From Streptomyces tirandamycinicus (GTDB lineage Bacteria > Actinomycetota > Actinomycetes > Streptomycetales > Streptomycetaceae), in the NCBI RefSeq assembly GCF_003097515.1, contig NZ_CP029188.1:2161001-2225000 (forward strand): a stretch of DNA of 64,000 bases, read 5' to 3'. Under the pieces are notes generated by a model that searched no databases, had not been told where the DNA came from, and saw nothing but the letters and a program-made list of their open reading frames with translations. The position numbers and the translations under genes were made by a program. Shown here in pieces: positions 18,353 through 28,404 of the stretch (position 1 is the first letter of the stretch; every line of letters starts with the position of its first letter).

Positions 18353-20131
18353 GTGATCGCCATGAAGAAGCGATGCGCGCCGCTTGCCAGGAATGCCGTG
18401 ATCGCCTCGCTGGTCGCCGGGGCGGTCGCCGCCGGGATCGTGGTCGTCGGCACGGTTCGGGACGACCGGCCGCCGCCGCCCGCACCGGGGCCGGCGGCCC
18501 GGACCGTGCTGGCGGAGGGCCCCGGAGCCGCCCTCTCGGCGGGAGAGCTGTCGGCGCTGATCGCGGCGCAGGAGCACCGGCTGGCGGGGAACGCCGGCGA
18601 CCATCTGTCGTGGGCGGTGCTGGGCTCGGCCTACCTGGCGCAGGGGGCGCTGCTCGGCGACCGCACGGACTTCCGCCGGGCGGAGAAGGCGCTGCGGCGT
18701 TCGCTGGAGGCGCTGCCCGGCGAGAAGGGCAACGCGGACGCCCAGCTGGGGATGGCGGCGCTGGCGAACGCCCGGCGGGACTTCGCCGCGGCGAAGCGCT
18801 GGGCCGAGAGCGTCCGGGCGAGGTCGCCGGAGCAGTGGACGGCGTATCCGGTGCTGATCGACGCGTACAGCGGACTCGGCTCGTACGGGGTGGCCGCGAA
18901 GGCGCTGCACACGCTGGAGGAGCTGCGGCCGCGCACCGTGCAGACCCTGCTGCGGGGCTCCCAGGTCCAGCGCGACAACGGCCGGTACGAGGACGCCGAG
19001 GCGCTGGCGGACGAGGCGGTGTCCCGCTCGGGCGGCAGGGCGGAACGGGCCTCGGCGCTGTACCGGCTCGGCGAGCTGGCCTGGGAGCGGGGCGAGCCCA
19101 AGCAGGCCGCGGCGTACTTCGACACGGCGCTGCAGCTGGAGCCGGGCCACCACCCCTCCCTGGCGGGGCGGGGCCGGGCCTCGGCGGCGCTCGGGCGCAC
19201 GGACGACGCGCTGCGGGACTACAAGGCGGCCATCGAGCGGGCGCCGATGCCCGAGTACGCGCTGCGGGCGGGTGAGCTGTACGAGTCGCTGGGGATGTCC
19301 GGTGAGGCCCGGGCGCACTACGAGAAGGTGCGCCGGCTGGCCGCGAAGGCCCGGAAGTACGGGGTGAGCGAGGAGCTGACGCTCGCGCGGTACGAGGCGG
19401 ACCACGGGCTGGCGAACGCCGCGGTGCAGCGCCTCGCGCAGGAGTGGAAGCGGGGGCACCGCAGCGCGCACGTCTCGGACGCTCTGGGGTGGGCGCTGCA
19501 CCGGGCGGGGCGGACGAAGGAGGGGCTGAAGTATCTGAAGCGGGCCACGACTCCCGGGCTCCGCAGCGCGCTGTCGCTGTACCACCGGGGAGAGATGGAG
19601 CGCTCGCTCGGCCAGGACGGCCCGGCCCGCCGGCATCTGCGGGAGGCGCTGCGCCTCAACCCGTACTTCTCGCCGCTCCTGGTGCCTCAGGCGAAGCGCG
19701 CGGTCTCGGTGCTGGGCAACCCGCCTCCGGGCGGTCCCGTCGACGTCGAGGGCGAGCCGTGGACGACGGACGCGGAGCTGCCGCCGGAGGACGACGAGAC
19801 GGCGGAGGACGACGAGCGGGCCGGGGACGGCGGGACGCGGGAGGACGGCGAGCGGGCCGGGGATCGCGAGGAGCGGTCGCCCCGCGGCCGGGACGGGGAC
19901 ACCTCGTCCGGACCGCGCGACTCCGGGGCGCACCGGCCCCGCGAACGCGACTCCCGAGACACCGAGGAAGCGGGGGAATCGAGGGAAGCGGGGGAAGCGG
20001 GGGAAGCGAGGGAAACGGGGGAAGCGGGCGAGGCAGGGGAAGCGAGGGATACAGGGGAAACAGAGGGGACGGCCGGGGACGACCGGCCGCCCGCCACCAC
20101 CCCACGCGGGCCGTCGCCTGCCGGTGGGTGA
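18353..20131 (+). CDS. Membrane-anchored TPR protein with repetitive acidic tail
   Basis: A 592-residue protein with an N-terminal TM anchor (NAVIASLVAGAVAAGIVVVG), then at least eight TPR-like helix pairs (for example DAQLGMAALANARRDFAAA, ALYRLGELAWERGEPKQAA, ALGRTDDALRDYKAAIERAP) for protein contacts outside the membrane. The last 130 residues are disordered and rich in E, R, D and G, ending in 9-bp-derived GEAGEA/REAGEA repeats. GTG 18353 is preferred: GGAGGTGG ends nine bases before it, while the ATG three codons on is too far. No enzymatic motif. Partner unknown. Confidence 0.8.
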   Translation: MIAMKKRCAPLARNAVIASLVAGAVAAGIVVVGTVRDDRPPPPAPGPAARTVLAEGPGAALSAGELSALIAAQEHRLAGNAGDHLSWAVLGSAYLAQGALLGDRTDFRRAEKALRRSLEALPGEKGNADAQLGMAALANARRDFAAAKRWAESVRARSPEQWTAYPVLIDAYSGLGSYGVAAKALHTLEELRPRTVQTLLRGSQVQRDNGRYEDAEALADEAVSRSGGRAERASALYRLGELAWERGEPKQAAAYFDTALQLEPGHHPSLAGRGRASAALGRTDDALRDYKAAIERAPMPEYALRAGELYESLGMSGEARAHYEKVRRLAAKARKYGVSEELTLARYEADHGLANAAVQRLAQEWKRGHRSAHVSDALGWALHRAGRTKEGLKYLKRATTPGLRSALSLYHRGEMERSLGQDGPARRHLREALRLNPYFSPLLVPQAKRAVSVLGNPPPGGPVDVEGEPWTTDAELPPEDDETAEDDERAGDGGTREDGERAGDREERSPRGRDGDTSSGPRDSGAHRPRERDSRDTEEAGESREAGEAGEARETGEAGEAGEARDTGETEGTAGDDRPPATTPRGPSPAGG

Positions 20132-20159
20132 GACCGCGCACGGCCGTGCCGCGACGCCG

Positions 20160-20193
20160 CGCGGCCCCACGGGTCAGGGTCCGTGGGGCCGCG
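20160..20193. terminator. Bidirectional terminator between TPR gene and hppD
   Basis: CGCGGCCCCACGG / CCGTGGGGCCGCG, perfect 13-bp stem with an 8-base loop, between convergent genes. Confidence 0.75.
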
Positions 20194-20218
20194 AGGGCGG
20201 AGCCGGGCTCCGTACGGG

Positions 20219-21469
<1,251 letters not shown>

Positions 21470-21486
21470 CTACGTGGGAGGCCGAT

Positions 21487-21969
21487 GTGGCGATCGATCA
21501 TCTGGACGGCAGGCTCATCGTGCTGCTCGCGCGGGAGCCGAGGATCGGGGTCCTGGAGGCGTCCCGCCGGCTGGGGGTCGCACGCGGCACCGTGCAGGCG
21601 CGGCTCGACCGCCTCCAGTCGCACGGGGTCATCCGGGGTTTCGGGCCCGACGTCGACCCGTCCGCCCTGGGGTACCCGGTGACCGCGTTCGCCACGCTGG
21701 AGATCAAGCAGGGGCAGGGGGCCGACGTACGGGCGCACCTCGCCACGGTCCCCGAGGTACTGGAGCTGCACACGACGACCGGGCACGGCGACATGCTGTG
21801 CCGGCTGGTCGCCCGGTCCAACGCGGACCTCCAGCGGGTGATCGACCGGGTCGTCGGGTTCGACGGCATCGTCAGGGCGTCCACGGCGATCGTGATGGAG
21901 AATCCGGTACCGCTGCGGATCATCCCGCTGGTGGAGCAGGCCGCGGAGGACGCCCGCCGGCCCCGCTGA
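21487..21969 (+). CDS. hpdA: Lrp/AsnC-family regulator (HpdA-like)
   Basis: A protein of 160 residues: N-terminal HTH (DHLDGRLIVLLAREPRIGVLEASRRLGVARGTVQARLDRLQSHGVI) and a C-terminal RAM effector domain (TAFATLEIKQG, ELHTTTGHGDMLCRLVARSN). Start choice: GTG 21487 has GGGAGG five bases upstream; the in-frame ATG at 21466 would add seven residues and has only AGG. Position divergent to hppD matches the S. coelicolor activator HpdA, an AsnC/Lrp regulator of tyrosine catabolism that is autoregulated (from memory). The ligand is probably an aromatic catabolite, but this is inferred. Confidence 0.85.
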   Translation: MAIDHLDGRLIVLLAREPRIGVLEASRRLGVARGTVQARLDRLQSHGVIRGFGPDVDPSALGYPVTAFATLEIKQGQGADVRAHLATVPEVLELHTTTGHGDMLCRLVARSNADLQRVIDRVVGFDGIVRASTAIVMENPVPLRIIPLVEQAAEDARRPR

Positions 21970-22054
21970 ACCCGCCCATGCGAGAGGCCCGGGACGCGCC
22001 GGGGACCCGCCGGTCAGCGCCCGGTGCGCCCGGTCAACACTCGATCAGCCTCGG

Positions 22055-22852
22055 TCAGCACTTCGGGATGCTGCCGCCCTTCTGCAGCGCCTTGAGCGAG
22101 GACACCGCGTCCGTCAGCCCGGTGACCGGGATCAGCGTCATGCCCTCGGGCAGCTGCTCCTCGGCGATGGCGCACTCGGCCTTGGGGACGAGGAACACGG
22201 TCGCGCCGTCGCGCGCCGCGGCCTGCGTCTTCAGCGCGACCCCGCCGACCGCACCGACCTTGCCGTCGGCGTCGATGGTGCCCGTACCGGCGATGTTCCT
22301 GCCCCCGGTGAGATCGCCGCCCGCGCCGTCGCCCGCGAGCTTGTCCACGATCCCGAGGGAGAAGAGGAGCCCGGCGCTCGGGCCGCCGACGTCGGCGAGG
22401 TTCAGGGTGACCTTCACCTTCGCGGGGTCTTCCTTGAGGTAGCCGAGGGCGGCGTCCACCGCGCTGTTCTGGGACTTGAGCATCTCGGCGGTGTTGTGCT
22501 TCTCGATCTCCTCGTCCGACCGCCCGGAGGGGTAGACGGAGTCGCGCGGCAGCACGGCACGGTCCTTGCGCACCCACGCGCCCGCGATGTCGCCGAGATC
22601 GACGTCGACCGAGGGCCCGGTCGCCACGATGGTCGTCATCCGCAGCTGTCCCTGGGTCGGCCGTACGGGGGCTCCGGTAATGGTGATCACCGGCTTGCCC
22701 CGGTCGGACCCCAGCACGTTCGTGGTCTGCCCGGGCTGGGCCACGGTGAACGGCAGGGGGGCGAGCGCGGCGACCGCGAGCAGCGACGCGACGGGCACGG
22801 CGCAGACGGCGAGGACCCGGGTACGGGAGAGACGTGAGAGGCGAGAGAACAC
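22055..22852 (-). CDS. Membrane-anchored Lon-like (S16) serine protease without PDZ domain
   Basis: A 265-residue protein with an N-terminal TM helix (VLAVCAVPVASLLAVAALAPL) and a C-terminal Lon protease fold: nucleophile Ser159 in LADVGGPSAGLLFSLG and the dyad Lys near 208 in GAVGGVALKTQAA. This is the YlbL-like extracytoplasmic S16 group; relatives usually carry a PDZ module between anchor and protease, and I see no PDZ signature here, with a length too short for one. GTG 22852 (starting VFSRLSRLSR) is preferred because homology starts there; no strong ribosome-binding site is visible. Substrate unknown. Confidence 0.8.
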   Translation of the reverse strand: MFSRLSRLSRTRVLAVCAVPVASLLAVAALAPLPFTVAQPGQTTNVLGSDRGKPVITITGAPVRPTQGQLRMTTIVATGPSVDVDLGDIAGAWVRKDRAVLPRDSVYPSGRSDEEIEKHNTAEMLKSQNSAVDAALGYLKEDPAKVKVTLNLADVGGPSAGLLFSLGIVDKLAGDGAGGDLTGGRNIAGTGTIDADGKVGAVGGVALKTQAAARDGATVFLVPKAECAIAEEQLPEGMTLIPVTGLTDAVSSLKALQKGGSIPKC

Positions 22853-23033
22853 GCTGTCAATGTATCGGTCCACCCGGTCCGCCCGGATCGGACCCGGATC
22901 CGGCCCGGATCGTCGGACCCGGTCGAATCCGGTTCGCGTCCGGGTCCGTGTCCGGGTCCGTGTCCCGGCAGCCCGGCGCCCGGGTCCGGCGTCCCGCAAG
23001 CCCGGCGCCCGGGTCCGCCCGGTCGCCGGCGGT

Positions 23034-23675
23034 TCAGCGCAGCGCGTCCGCGACCTCGCGTGCCGCGTCCACCACCCGGGGGCCCACCCGCTCGGGAACG
23101 GAGTCCGCCAGCATGACCACACCGACACTGCCCTCTATGCCGGTCACCCCGACGAGCGCGGCGGCGGCTCCGCTCGCGCCCGCCTCCAGTTCGCCGTGGG
23201 TGAGGGTGTACGAGGGCTCGGTGAGACCCCCCTGGCGTGCGGCGAGGATCGCCTTCCCCGCGGCTCCGCGGTCCAGCGGGTGGCGGAAGCCGGCCCGGTA
23301 CGCCACGTGGTAGTCCGTCCAGGTCGGTTCGACGACCGCCACCGCGAGCGCCTCCGACCCGTCGACCAGCGTGAGATGGGCGGTCGCACCGATGTCCTCG
23401 GCGAGGGAGCGCAGCGCCGGGAGCGCCGCCTCCCGCACCAGCGGGTGCACCTGACGGCCGAGGCGGAGCACACCGAGACCCACCCGGGCCCGGCCTCCCA
23501 AGTCGCGGCGGACCAGGGCGTGCTGCTCGAGTGTGGCCAGAAGTCGGTAGACGACGGTCCGGTTGACGCCGAGCCGGTTGGACAGCTCGGTCACGGTCAG
23601 CCCGTGGTCGGTGTCGGCGAGCAGTTTGAGGACACGCAGTCCTCTGTCGAGCGTCTGGGAGGTCTCCGCGGTCAC
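23034..23675 (-). CDS. IclR-family regulator (possible HpdR)
   Basis: A 213-residue protein with the IclR HTH (TLDRGLRVLKLLADTDHGLTVTELSNRLGVNRTVVYRLLATLEQHALVRRD) and a shortened effector domain (TAHLTLVDGSEALAVAVVEPTW, HPLDRGAAGKAILAARQ). GTG 23675 follows GAAGGAGAGGG. In S. coelicolor the hppD repressor HpdR is, as I recall, an IclR-type protein a few genes from hppD, so this is a good HpdR candidate, but the assignment rests on family and neighbourhood only. Confidence 0.85.
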   Translation of the reverse strand: MTAETSQTLDRGLRVLKLLADTDHGLTVTELSNRLGVNRTVVYRLLATLEQHALVRRDLGGRARVGLGVLRLGRQVHPLVREAALPALRSLAEDIGATAHLTLVDGSEALAVAVVEPTWTDYHVAYRAGFRHPLDRGAAGKAILAARQGGLTEPSYTLTHGELEAGASGAAAALVGVTGIEGSVGVVMLADSVPERVGPRVVDAAREVADALR

Positions 23676-24145
23676 GACGCCCTCTCCTTCGAGGTGAGTG
23701 CGGCGACTCTCTCGCGGCTAGCGGCACCGGTCCCATCGGCGACGCACGGAGAGGCCGCCGGCAGGCCATGGCACACCGGCTGCGCTCCGCGGCGGCGCTG
23801 CCACGGGGCGTTTCATGTGCGGGGACAGTAGCGAGCCGGTTCGCTCAGCGGAAGACCTCGTCCAGAATCCGGGCGTCGAACGGCGCTGCCGCCCGCTATC
23901 GGTACGCAAGTCGGGACGACCAGCGACTTCACTCGACACATCCCTCTTCGGCCTCCGCCGAAGAGGGACACGGCGCCACCCTCGACGCAACCCGGCAGCA
24001 CGGTCCGGCAGACGGCCGCGGGAGCGCGCGGAGCCGGGGGTTCAGAGGGCCGCACCGCCCGGGGGAACGCACCGCCCGGGCCGGCGCACCGAAGCGCGAC
24101 GGAGCCCGGACCCTGCCGTACGCGCCCGGCGGGCCCCGCGCGCGC
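23676..24145. other. Non-coding stretch upstream of the IclR gene
   Basis: 470 bases without a gene I can support. It should hold the IclR promoter (minus strand, 23680-23930) and the helicase 3' untranslated region. A direct repeat CGCACCGCCCGGG occurs twice near 24053-24082. Confidence 0.55.
23941..23968 (-). terminator. Hairpin terminator downstream of the helicase gene
   Basis: TCCCTCTTCGGC / GCCGAAGAGGGA: perfect 12-bp stem with a CTCC tetraloop, 178 bases past the helicase stop. Confidence 0.75.
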
Positions 24146-25930
24146 TCACCGCATACGGGTGGCCCACTCCTGCACCTTCTTGATCCGCTCCCGGATCTGC
24201 CCCGCCGTCGCCTCCGCGCTCGGCGGCCCCCCGCACACCCTCCGCAGCTCGGTGTGGATCACCCCGTGCGGCTTGCCGCTCTGGTGGACGTACGCGCCCA
24301 CCATCGTGTTCAGCTGCTTCCTCAGCTCCAGCAGCTCCTTGTGCGAGACCACCGGACGGCGTTCCGCGGGCAGTTCCAGCAGGTCCGCCTCGGCGTCCGG
24401 CTTCCTGCGGCTGTGCGCGATCTGCCGCGCCTGGCGCTTCTGCAGCAGCAGTTGCACCTGGTCCGGCTCCAGCAGGCCCGGGATGCCCAGGTAGTCCTGC
24501 TCCTCCTCGCTGCCCGGGTGGGCCTGCATGCCGAACTCGGCGCCGTTGTACATCACCCGGTCGAAGACGGCGTCGGACTCCAGCGCCTCGAAGGGCAGCA
24601 TGTCCTGCTCGCCGGTGTCCTCGTCCTGCTGCTTGTTCGCCTCGTCCATCTCCTTCTCGGACTCGGCGTAGGGGTCCTCCTCCCCTTCCTTCTTCGGGCG
24701 GTCGAGCGCGTGGTCCCGCTCGACCTCCATCTCGTTCGCGAAGCCCAGCAACATCGGGATGGTGGGCAGGAACACGGAGGCCGTCTCGCCGCGCCGCCGC
24801 GAGCGGACGAAACGGCCGACGGCCTGGGCGAAGAAGAGGGGCGTGGAGATGGTCGTGGCGTACACGCCGACCGCGAGCCGGGGGACGTCGACGCCCTCGG
24901 ACACCATCCGGACGGCGACCATCCAGCGGTCCTGGCTCCCGCTGAACTCGTCGATGCGCTTCGAGGCGCCCGCGTCGTCGGACAGCACGACGGTCGCCTT
25001 CGTACCGGTGATCTCCCGGATGAGCTTGGCGTAGGCGCGTGCCGAGTCCTGGTCGGAGGCGATGACGAGGCCGCCCGCGTCCGGGATGGCCTTCCTGACC
25101 TCGCCGAGGCGCTGGTCGGCGGCGCGGAGCACGTTCGGCATCCAGTCGCCGCGCGGATCGAGCGCGGTGCGCCACGCCTGCGAGACGGCGTCCTTGGTCA
25201 TCGGCTCGCCGAGCCGGGCCGCGACCTCGTCGCCCGCCTTGGTGCGCCAGCGCATGTTGCCGCTGTACGACAGGAAGATCACGGGACGGACGACGCCGTC
25301 GGCGAGGGCGTTGCCGTAGCCGTAGGTGTAGTCGGCGGCGGACCGGCGGATGCCGTCGTCGCCCTCCGCATAGGTGACGAAGGGGATCGGGTTGGTGTCG
25401 GAGCGGAAGGGCGTACCGGTGAGGGCGAGTCGGCGGGTGGCGGGTTCGAAGGCCTCCAGGCAGGCCTCGCCCCACGACTTGGAGTCGCCGGCGTGGTGGA
25501 TCTCGTCGAGGATGACGAGGGTCTTGCGCTGCTCGCTGCGGTTGCGGTGCAGCATCGGGCGTACGCCGACACCGGCGTAGGTGACGGCGACCCCGTCGTA
25601 CTCCTTGCTGAGCGGACCGGCGCTGTAGTCCGGGTCCAGCTTGATGCCGATGCGCGCGGCCGCGGCGGCCCACTGCTTCTTCAGGTGCTCGGTCGGCGCG
25701 ACCACGGTGATCTGCTGCACCACGTGGTGGTGCAGCAGCCAGGAGGCCAGGGTGAGCGCGAACGTCGTCTTGCCGGCGCCGGGCGTCGCCACCGCGAGGA
25801 AGTCACGCGGCTGTTCCTGGACGTACTTCTCCATGGCGCCCTGCTGCCAGGCGCGCAGCTTGTTCGCCGTCCCCCAGGGGGCGCGGCCGGGAAAGGCGGG
25901 TGAGAGGTGGTGGGAGGCGGTAGTAGACAC
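24146..25930 (-). CDS. DEAD/DEAH-box helicase (SF2)
   Basis: A 594-residue SF2 helicase: Walker A VATPGAGKTTFAL, motif Ia VVAPTEHLKKQW, DEAH-type Walker B LVILDEIHHAGD, motif III RRLALTGTPFRSD, motif V VRMVSEGVDVPRLAVGVYAT and motif VI QAVGRFVRSRRRG. A charged insertion (KKEGEEDPYAESEKEMDEANKQ...) follows motif VI and a helical C-terminus has ELRKQLNTMVGAYVH. Conserved in streptomycetes; a UvsW/XPB-like DNA repair role is possible but unproven. GTG 25930 (VSTTASHHLSPAFP) is taken as start because GGAG precedes it and homology begins there. Confidence 0.88.
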   Translation of the reverse strand: MSTTASHHLSPAFPGRAPWGTANKLRAWQQGAMEKYVQEQPRDFLAVATPGAGKTTFALTLASWLLHHHVVQQITVVAPTEHLKKQWAAAAARIGIKLDPDYSAGPLSKEYDGVAVTYAGVGVRPMLHRNRSEQRKTLVILDEIHHAGDSKSWGEACLEAFEPATRRLALTGTPFRSDTNPIPFVTYAEGDDGIRRSAADYTYGYGNALADGVVRPVIFLSYSGNMRWRTKAGDEVAARLGEPMTKDAVSQAWRTALDPRGDWMPNVLRAADQRLGEVRKAIPDAGGLVIASDQDSARAYAKLIREITGTKATVVLSDDAGASKRIDEFSGSQDRWMVAVRMVSEGVDVPRLAVGVYATTISTPLFFAQAVGRFVRSRRRGETASVFLPTIPMLLGFANEMEVERDHALDRPKKEGEEDPYAESEKEMDEANKQQDEDTGEQDMLPFEALESDAVFDRVMYNGAEFGMQAHPGSEEEQDYLGIPGLLEPDQVQLLLQKRQARQIAHSRRKPDAEADLLELPAERRPVVSHKELLELRKQLNTMVGAYVHQSGKPHGVIHTELRRVCGGPPSAEATAGQIRERIKKVQEWATRMR

Positions 25931-26093
25931 GGTCTCCGGTTCGAGGCAGGGCTGCGGCGTTACGTACGACAACCGGGCCACCCTACCGGTGCGGCCACCG
26001 TCGGGAGGGCCTCACCGGGCGGTGCGGGGACGGGGTGAGACCCGCCTCACAGAGACGGCCCGGAGCGTCCCGGCCCGGGCCTGCCGGCCTCGT

Positions 26094-26399
26094 TCACAGC
26101 GTCCGCAGCACGGCCCCGATCAGGGCCGGATCGCTCATCTCGCCTGCCGCCACGGACACGACCAGGTCGTACGCCCGGTCCTGGTCGACGTCGGCGGGGT
26201 CGGCGCCGTTGAGCGCGAGGAAGACCGCCGTCGACAGCCATGCCGTGCGCTTGTTGCCGTCGGCGAAGGGGTGGTTGGAGGCGATCGCGTGCAGCAGCGC
26301 GCCGGCCTGCTCCCGCAGGTCCGGGTACGCGGCGACTCCGTACACGCGGGAGCGCGGCCGGTGCACGGCGGACCCCAGGAGACCGTTCGCGCGCAGCAC
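26094..26399 (-). CDS. Doc (Fic-fold) death-on-curing-type toxin, orphan and probably 5'-degenerate
   Basis: 101 residues are reported from GTG 26399. They contain the complete Fic motif HPFADGNKR, preceded by AYPDLREQAGALLHAIASN and followed by TAWLSTAVFLALNG and a C-terminal helical tail, so the Doc kinase-like active site is intact. Doc phosphorylates EF-Tu in phage P1. The usual first 25-30 residues are recognisable upstream in the same frame (a short stretch ending GGRPPVLRANGLL) but contain no ATG or GTG, and the GTG used has no ribosome-binding site. No Phd antitoxin gene is adjacent; the MFS gene ends just upstream. Likely a decaying toxin gene. Confidence 0.6.
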   Translation of the reverse strand: MLRANGLLGSAVHRPRSRVYGVAAYPDLREQAGALLHAIASNHPFADGNKRTAWLSTAVFLALNGADPADVDQDRAYDLVVSVAAGEMSDPALIGAVLRTL

Positions 26400-26470
26400 C
26401 GGCGGGCGGCCGCCGAAGGCGAGCCGACCCGGGCCGGCCGGGCGTCCGGCCGCGGAGCGGGAGCCGGGGG

Positions 26471-28036
26471 TCAGGCGGGGCGACGCTCGTGCAGCCGGGT
26501 GGCGACCCAGGCGCCGATCAGCGCGACCGCGGCCATGGGGAGGAACACCGCGGCGAAGGCGGCCGTGTGGCCGGCGCCCGCCACCCCGGCCTGGGCGACC
26601 GCGGCACCGTGGCCGCCCGCCGCGCCCCCGCCCAGGGCGGCGAAGGCGGCGCCGCCCGCTGCCAGGAGGAGGACGTTGGACAGTCCGTCGGAGATCTGGA
26701 GGGCGGCGGAGTTGGTGCCGGCCTCCGCCGGGGGCGACAGCTTCAGCAGCAGCACGCTGGTGGAGGAGATGACCAGGCCCATGCCGAAGCAGCCCCAGGC
26801 CCAGGCGACCGCGACGATCCACACCGGTACGGAGGGGATCAGCACGCTGGGCGCCGTGGCGACGGCCGTCGCGACGAGCACCATGCCCGCGACGGTCAGA
26901 CGCTCCCGGTAGGCCTCGAGCCGCGGCCGGGACTGCACGAACGACCCCAGCGCCCAGGTCGCCCCGCCGACCGCGAGCGACAGGCCGGCCAGCGTCGGCG
27001 ACAGCCCGCGCTGGGTGACCAGCATCAGCGGTACGAAGGACTCCGCCGCGATGAACGACCCGGCGGCCACTCCGCGCAGCAGCACCACCGACGGCAGCCC
27101 GCGCGCCGCGCGGAACGTGCCGCGCGGCATCAGACCGAGCGCGGCCGGCACGAGCAGCGCGGCGCCCGCGGCGGCCGGGACCAGCGAGAACCACCGCAGG
27201 TCCTGGGCCGCGTACTGGAGCACTGCGGCGCCGAGGGAGATGCCGAACGCCAGCCGGATCCTGCGCCGGTCCAGCGCCGGGACGGGGGCCTGGGGGTCCA
27301 CCGGGCCCGAGGCCCGGCGCCGTATCGCGGGCAGTGCCAGTGCGAGCGGGACGACGACGAGGGCGGGGATGCCGACGAACACCCAGCGCCAGCCCAGCTG
27401 TTCGGTGACCGTGCCGGCCGCGAGCGGTCCCACGACGGAGGGGATCACCCAGCTCGCGGCGAACGCCGCCATGATCGTCGGCCTCAGGTGCTCGGGGTAG
27501 GCCCGGCCGACGACGACGTACAGCGCGACGATCACCAGTCCGCCGCCCAGCCCCTGGACGGCCCGCCCGGCGATGAACCACCACATCGTGGCGGCCGTCC
27601 CGGACAGCAGCAGGCCCAGGCCGAAGGCGGTGATCCCGGCGGTCAGCGGCCCGAGCGGCCCCCTGCGGTCGGCCCACTGCCCGGACAGCACCATCGCGAA
27701 CAGGCTTGTCGTGAAGAACGCGGAGAAGGCGAACGCGTACAGCGGCACCCCGTCCAGCTCCCGCGCCGCCACCGGCATGGCGGTACCGACGGCGGTCGCC
27801 TCGAACGCGATCAGCAGGACGACGGAGACGATGCCGACGCTGAGGGCGCGCAGGCTCCGCCCGAGCACGCCACCGGTGAGGGTGGCGGTGGCGGGCGTGC
27901 CGGTGGCGGCCCCGGGCGTGCCGGTGGCGGGCGTGCCGGTGGCGGTGGCGGTCTTGACGATGCCGGGAACGCCGGCGGCCTGCTCGGCCGGCGGCTCACC
28001 GGCACGGGCCGCGTCAGGTGGTTCGAGGGCTGTCAC
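26471..28036 (-). CDS. MFS transporter (drug:H+ antiporter type)
   Basis: A 521-residue, 14-TM-like major facilitator. After an Ala/Thr/Pro-rich cytosolic leader of about 55 residues made of GTPAT-like repeats come TM1 (VGIVSVVLLIAFEATAVGTAMPVAA), motif A SGQWADRRGP, motif C-like WVIPSVVGPLAAG and further helices to the C-terminus. This resembles multidrug exporters of the EmrB/QacA type. GTG 28036 follows TGGAG. The leader repeats are encoded by GCCGGTGGCGGGCGT-like tandem DNA. Substrate unknown. Confidence 0.88.
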   Translation of the reverse strand: MTALEPPDAARAGEPPAEQAAGVPGIVKTATATGTPATGTPGAATGTPATATLTGGVLGRSLRALSVGIVSVVLLIAFEATAVGTAMPVAARELDGVPLYAFAFSAFFTTSLFAMVLSGQWADRRGPLGPLTAGITAFGLGLLLSGTAATMWWFIAGRAVQGLGGGLVIVALYVVVGRAYPEHLRPTIMAAFAASWVIPSVVGPLAAGTVTEQLGWRWVFVGIPALVVVPLALALPAIRRRASGPVDPQAPVPALDRRRIRLAFGISLGAAVLQYAAQDLRWFSLVPAAAGAALLVPAALGLMPRGTFRAARGLPSVVLLRGVAAGSFIAAESFVPLMLVTQRGLSPTLAGLSLAVGGATWALGSFVQSRPRLEAYRERLTVAGMVLVATAVATAPSVLIPSVPVWIVAVAWAWGCFGMGLVISSTSVLLLKLSPPAEAGTNSAALQISDGLSNVLLLAAGGAAFAALGGGAAGGHGAAVAQAGVAGAGHTAAFAAVFLPMAAVALIGAWVATRLHERRPA

Positions 28037-28108
28037 GCGCTCCAGAGTAAGGGCCGTGGTTTGGGATGGCCCCTGTCGTGGGGTGGGGGTTCGGCTCGGC
28101 CGTTGGTC

Positions 28109-28216
28109 CTAGGCCGGGTGGGAGCGGCTCGTGGGCGGTCCGCTCTCCAGCGGCTCGGCGAAGAGGTCCGCGAAGGGCGTGAACGCGATTGGGTCGCCGA
28201 CTGCAGTGGTTGGCAC
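28109..28216 (-). CDS. Putative 35-residue peptide at the 3' end of the accessory cassette
   Basis: GTG 28216 has a strong GGGAGGATC seven bases upstream and opens a 35-codon frame (VPTTAVGDPIAFTPF..., ending SRSHPA). The peptide has a hydrophobic/acidic first part (FTPFADLFAEPLES) and a Ser/Pro/Arg tail, no signal peptide and no cysteine. It lies 188 bases after the Nudix gene on the same strand. It could be a small regulatory or precursor peptide, or a remnant; I recognise no family. Nothing else is visible between it and the Nudix gene. Confidence 0.35.
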   Translation of the reverse strand: MPTTAVGDPIAFTPFADLFAEPLESGPPTSRSHPA

Positions 28217-28404
28217 GTGGGGATCCTCCCGGCGGCGATGCATCACGTCGCGGCCGAGCGTCAACGCCTGGCCGCCTCCATGGACGGAGTGACCGGCCGC
28301 AGCGACCGGACGGAGCGCTGCACCCACTGGTTCCACACGCACTCGGCTCCGATCCCACTTCTTGCTGGGGGACCGGAGCCGGCACTTCGCGCTCTGCGCA
28401 GGAG

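Noticed and set aside
23813..24055. Minus-strand 80-residue frame upstream of the IclR gene
   Set aside because: It crosses the helicase terminator hairpin, has no ribosome-binding site and no family resemblance. The short ILDEVFR ending in the alternative frame is preceded by a stop codon.
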